From an uncultured Muribaculaceae bacterium (GTDB lineage Bacteria; Bacteroidota; Bacteroidia; Bacteroidales; Muribaculaceae), in NCBI GenBank assembly GCA_947626355.1, contig CANQRV010000030.1, positions 1-33,384 of the forward strand: 33,384 nt of DNA, in the 5' to 3' direction. Numbering within the stretch: position 1 is the first letter of the stretch; each line of letters starts with the position of its first letter. Positions 32,205 through 33,384 of the stretch are shown here, one piece after another. Under the pieces are notes generated by a model. The model saw only the letters and a program-made list of their open reading frames with translations, ran no database searches and was not told the origin of the DNA. The translations under genes were made by a program, and so were the position numbers.

Positions 32205-33173
32205 ATGAACCGACTCTCACTCTATTTACGCTATCTGCTGGGCATACACGACTGTGTTGTGATACCCGGCATCGGCGCATTGATAGTAGGTCGCATTCCA
32301 GCCCGTATGGATATGGAGAGCGGTATGGTGTTGCCTCCCTTGCGTAGAGTCACATTCAATGGTGTCGTGACACACGACGACGGGTTACTGGCCCATTCAG
32401 TATCAAGGAAGGAAGGGATTCCTTTCGAGGATGCCCGTCGGGTCGTGGAGTGTTGGAGCGAGATGATTTCCCGTGAGCTCAACGAAGGGCATAAGGTGGC
32501 GATCGATGGAATAGGCACTTTGGGCCTTACTGCCGAGGGTGCCACCATGTTCATTCCCGCCATGCGCAGCGAGGACTTTTGCGCGAAGCTCGGTTATACC
32601 CCGGTTTCCATAGGCCGCCGTGTTGAGTCTGAAAAGGAGACGATGGTTGTAAAGTCAACATCCGATGAAGCCTGCGCTGTGCAGTCCGATCGTTCTCGTT
32701 ACTACACACTGCGGATACCTAAACGCCTGATAAGGATTTCGGCTGCCGTCGTAATAGCCGGCATAGCCATTATGTCGCTGCTACGGATGCCCCTTGAGCC
32801 TCCGGCAACCGAAGACCGTGCCTCGGTTGTGGCCGTCGAGAAAGTGATACCGGCGGTGAAGACAGTCGTAGGCAAAGCCATTATGCCGGCGGTAGAGGCA
32901 ACCGACTCCGTTGCAAAGGCCGGTGAGGCGAAGGCGCTGCCGGGCTATTATCTTATAGTGGCGACATTCCGGAGCGCCTGTGAGGCCGACAGATTCATCG
33001 CTGGTCATGCCGGCGACACATATCCTCTTGGAAAAGTAGAGGGCACCACAGTATGCAGGGTGTATGCCGCGGCTTCAGACAATCGTGGGCATCTCGACAC
33101 GATTCAGAGGAGCGTCGCTTTCAGAGAGCAGCATAGAGAGGCCTGGATATGGAAAAGGCCCATAAAAAAGTGA
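32205..33173 (+). CDS. HU (CCDC81-like) and SPOR domain membrane protein
   Basis: 322 aa from the start MNRLSLYLRYLLG. The first two-thirds of the N-terminal half resemble the two bacterial CCDC81-like HU domains: HDCVVIPGIGALIVG early, and FEDARRVVECWSEMISRELNEG with VAIDGIGTLGL after it. A single membrane segment, ISAAVVIAGIAIMSLL, follows near 175-190. A C-terminal SPOR-like domain (about 245-320) begins with YYLIVATFRSACEADRF. SPOR domains bind denuded peptidoglycan at division sites; HU-like domains in such proteins may bind DNA or another partner. I chose 32205 rather than 32109 because the promoter element at 32150 lies within the longer frame and the family starts with this sequence. 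Confidence 0.85.
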   Translation: MNRLSLYLRYLLGIHDCVVIPGIGALIVGRIPARMDMESGMVLPPLRRVTFNGVVTHDDGLLAHSVSRKEGIPFEDARRVVECWSEMISRELNEGHKVAIDGIGTLGLTAEGATMFIPAMRSEDFCAKLGYTPVSIGRRVESEKETMVVKSTSDEACAVQSDRSRYYTLRIPKRLIRISAAVVIAGIAIMSLLRMPLEPPATEDRASVVAVEKVIPAVKTVVGKAIMPAVEATDSVAKAGEAKALPGYYLIVATFRSACEADRFIAGHAGDTYPLGKVEGTTVCRVYAAASDNRGHLDTIQRSVAFREQHREAWIWKRPIKK

Positions 33174-33235
33174 AAGCATAAGACTCTAATATATAAAGGG
33201 TAATAAAGAGAGATGAAAAAAATTGCAGGAAAAAC

Positions 33236-33266
33236 TTGCACAGAACAAAAAAAGGCAGTAACTTTG
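33236..33266 (+). promoter_or_regulatory. Promoter of tRNA-Gly
   Basis: TTG at 33236-33238, a 20-nt spacer and TAACTTTG at 33259-33266 form a textbook Bacteroidota promoter. The start would be near 33273, followed by a small GGGG-AGCG-CCCC hairpin before the mature tRNA at 33311. Confidence 0.75.
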
Positions 33267-33310
33267 CAACGCAAAAAGGGGGAGCGCCCCGGGTGAAAGC
33301 CCTAAGAAAT

Positions 33311-33384
33311 GCGAAAGTAGCTCAGTTGGTAGAGCACAACCTTGCCATGGTTGGGGTCGCGGGTTCGAGTCCCGTTTTTCGCTC
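33311..33384 (+). tRNA. tRNA-Gly (anticodon GCC)
   Basis: Cloverleaf is complete up to the discriminator base. The acceptor stem GCGAAAG (33311-33317) pairs with TTTTCGC (33376-33382), with one G:U. The D arm is GCTC/GAGC. The anticodon stem CAACC/GGTTG has a loop TTGCCAT and anticodon GCC at 33344-33346. The T arm is GCGGG/CCCGT with loop TTCGAGT. Discriminator U at 33383 is the expected base for Gly. The window ends at the next base, so any encoded CCA is only partly visible. Confidence 0.97.

Overview
The window looks like a chromosomal segment from a Bacteroidales bacterium, most plausibly a gut Muribaculaceae-like member. This is inferred from three things. First, several intergenic regions carry the Bacteroidota promoter pattern (TTG, about 19-20 nt, TAnnTTTG). 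Second, it contains Bacteroidota-specific families: a type IX secretion type B sorting domain, an Omp28-like lipoprotein, and an HU(CCDC81-like)-SPOR protein. Third, it encodes anaerobe functions (flavodiiron protein, indolepyruvate:ferredoxin oxidoreductase, LutABC). No insertion sequence, phage, CRISPR array or rRNA was seen. One tRNA-Gly(GCC) lies at the right edge.

Layout. 1-269: two divergent promoters, one leaving the window to the left and one for the flavodiiron gene. 270-3129 (+): flavodiiron protein, a small acidic protein, a DedA membrane protein and ribulose-phosphate epimerase. 3142-5166 (-): DNA ligase LigA, convergent with rpe. 5318-9739 (+): lactate module lutA-lutB-lutC-lactate permease, closed by a strong bidirectional terminator. 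9839-13184 (-): tightly packed group of an unknown 577-aa protein, fluoride channel CrcB, an HAD-IB phosphatase and a uracil-DNA-glycosylase-fold protein; its upstream region has a 40-bp tandem repeat and a perfect hairpin. 13564-17785 (-): UvrA preceded by a secreted T9SS type B protein. 17979-18482 (-): an XRE-type regulator with a striking phased heptamer array over its own promoter, followed by 815 bp of AT-rich DNA without a gene. 19298-20575 (-): a GNAT acetyltransferase with an Eis-like layout.

20734-25624 (-) is a four-gene operon, iorA-iorB-aminotransferase-CoA transferase/hydrolase. Together these could convert aromatic amino acids to aryl-pyruvates, then aryl-acetyl-CoA, then aryl-acetates, giving reduced ferredoxin and a transferable CoA thioester. 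25907-31179 (+) is an envelope thiol-redox group: a periplasmic TlpA-like thioredoxin, an outer-membrane beta-barrel, an Omp28-like lipoprotein with a CVNC motif, and a DsbD-like transmembrane electron carrier also ending in a CVNC thioredoxin domain. The barrel's only two cysteines sit close together near its last strands, so the operon may contain both a disulfide machine and its substrate. 31264-33173 (+): a TPR lipoprotein and the HU-SPOR protein. 33311 onward: tRNA-Gly.

The best candidates for something undescribed are the heptamer array of the XRE gene, the barrel/Omp28/TlpA/DsbD group, and the unknown 577-aa protein with its repeat-bearing upstream region.
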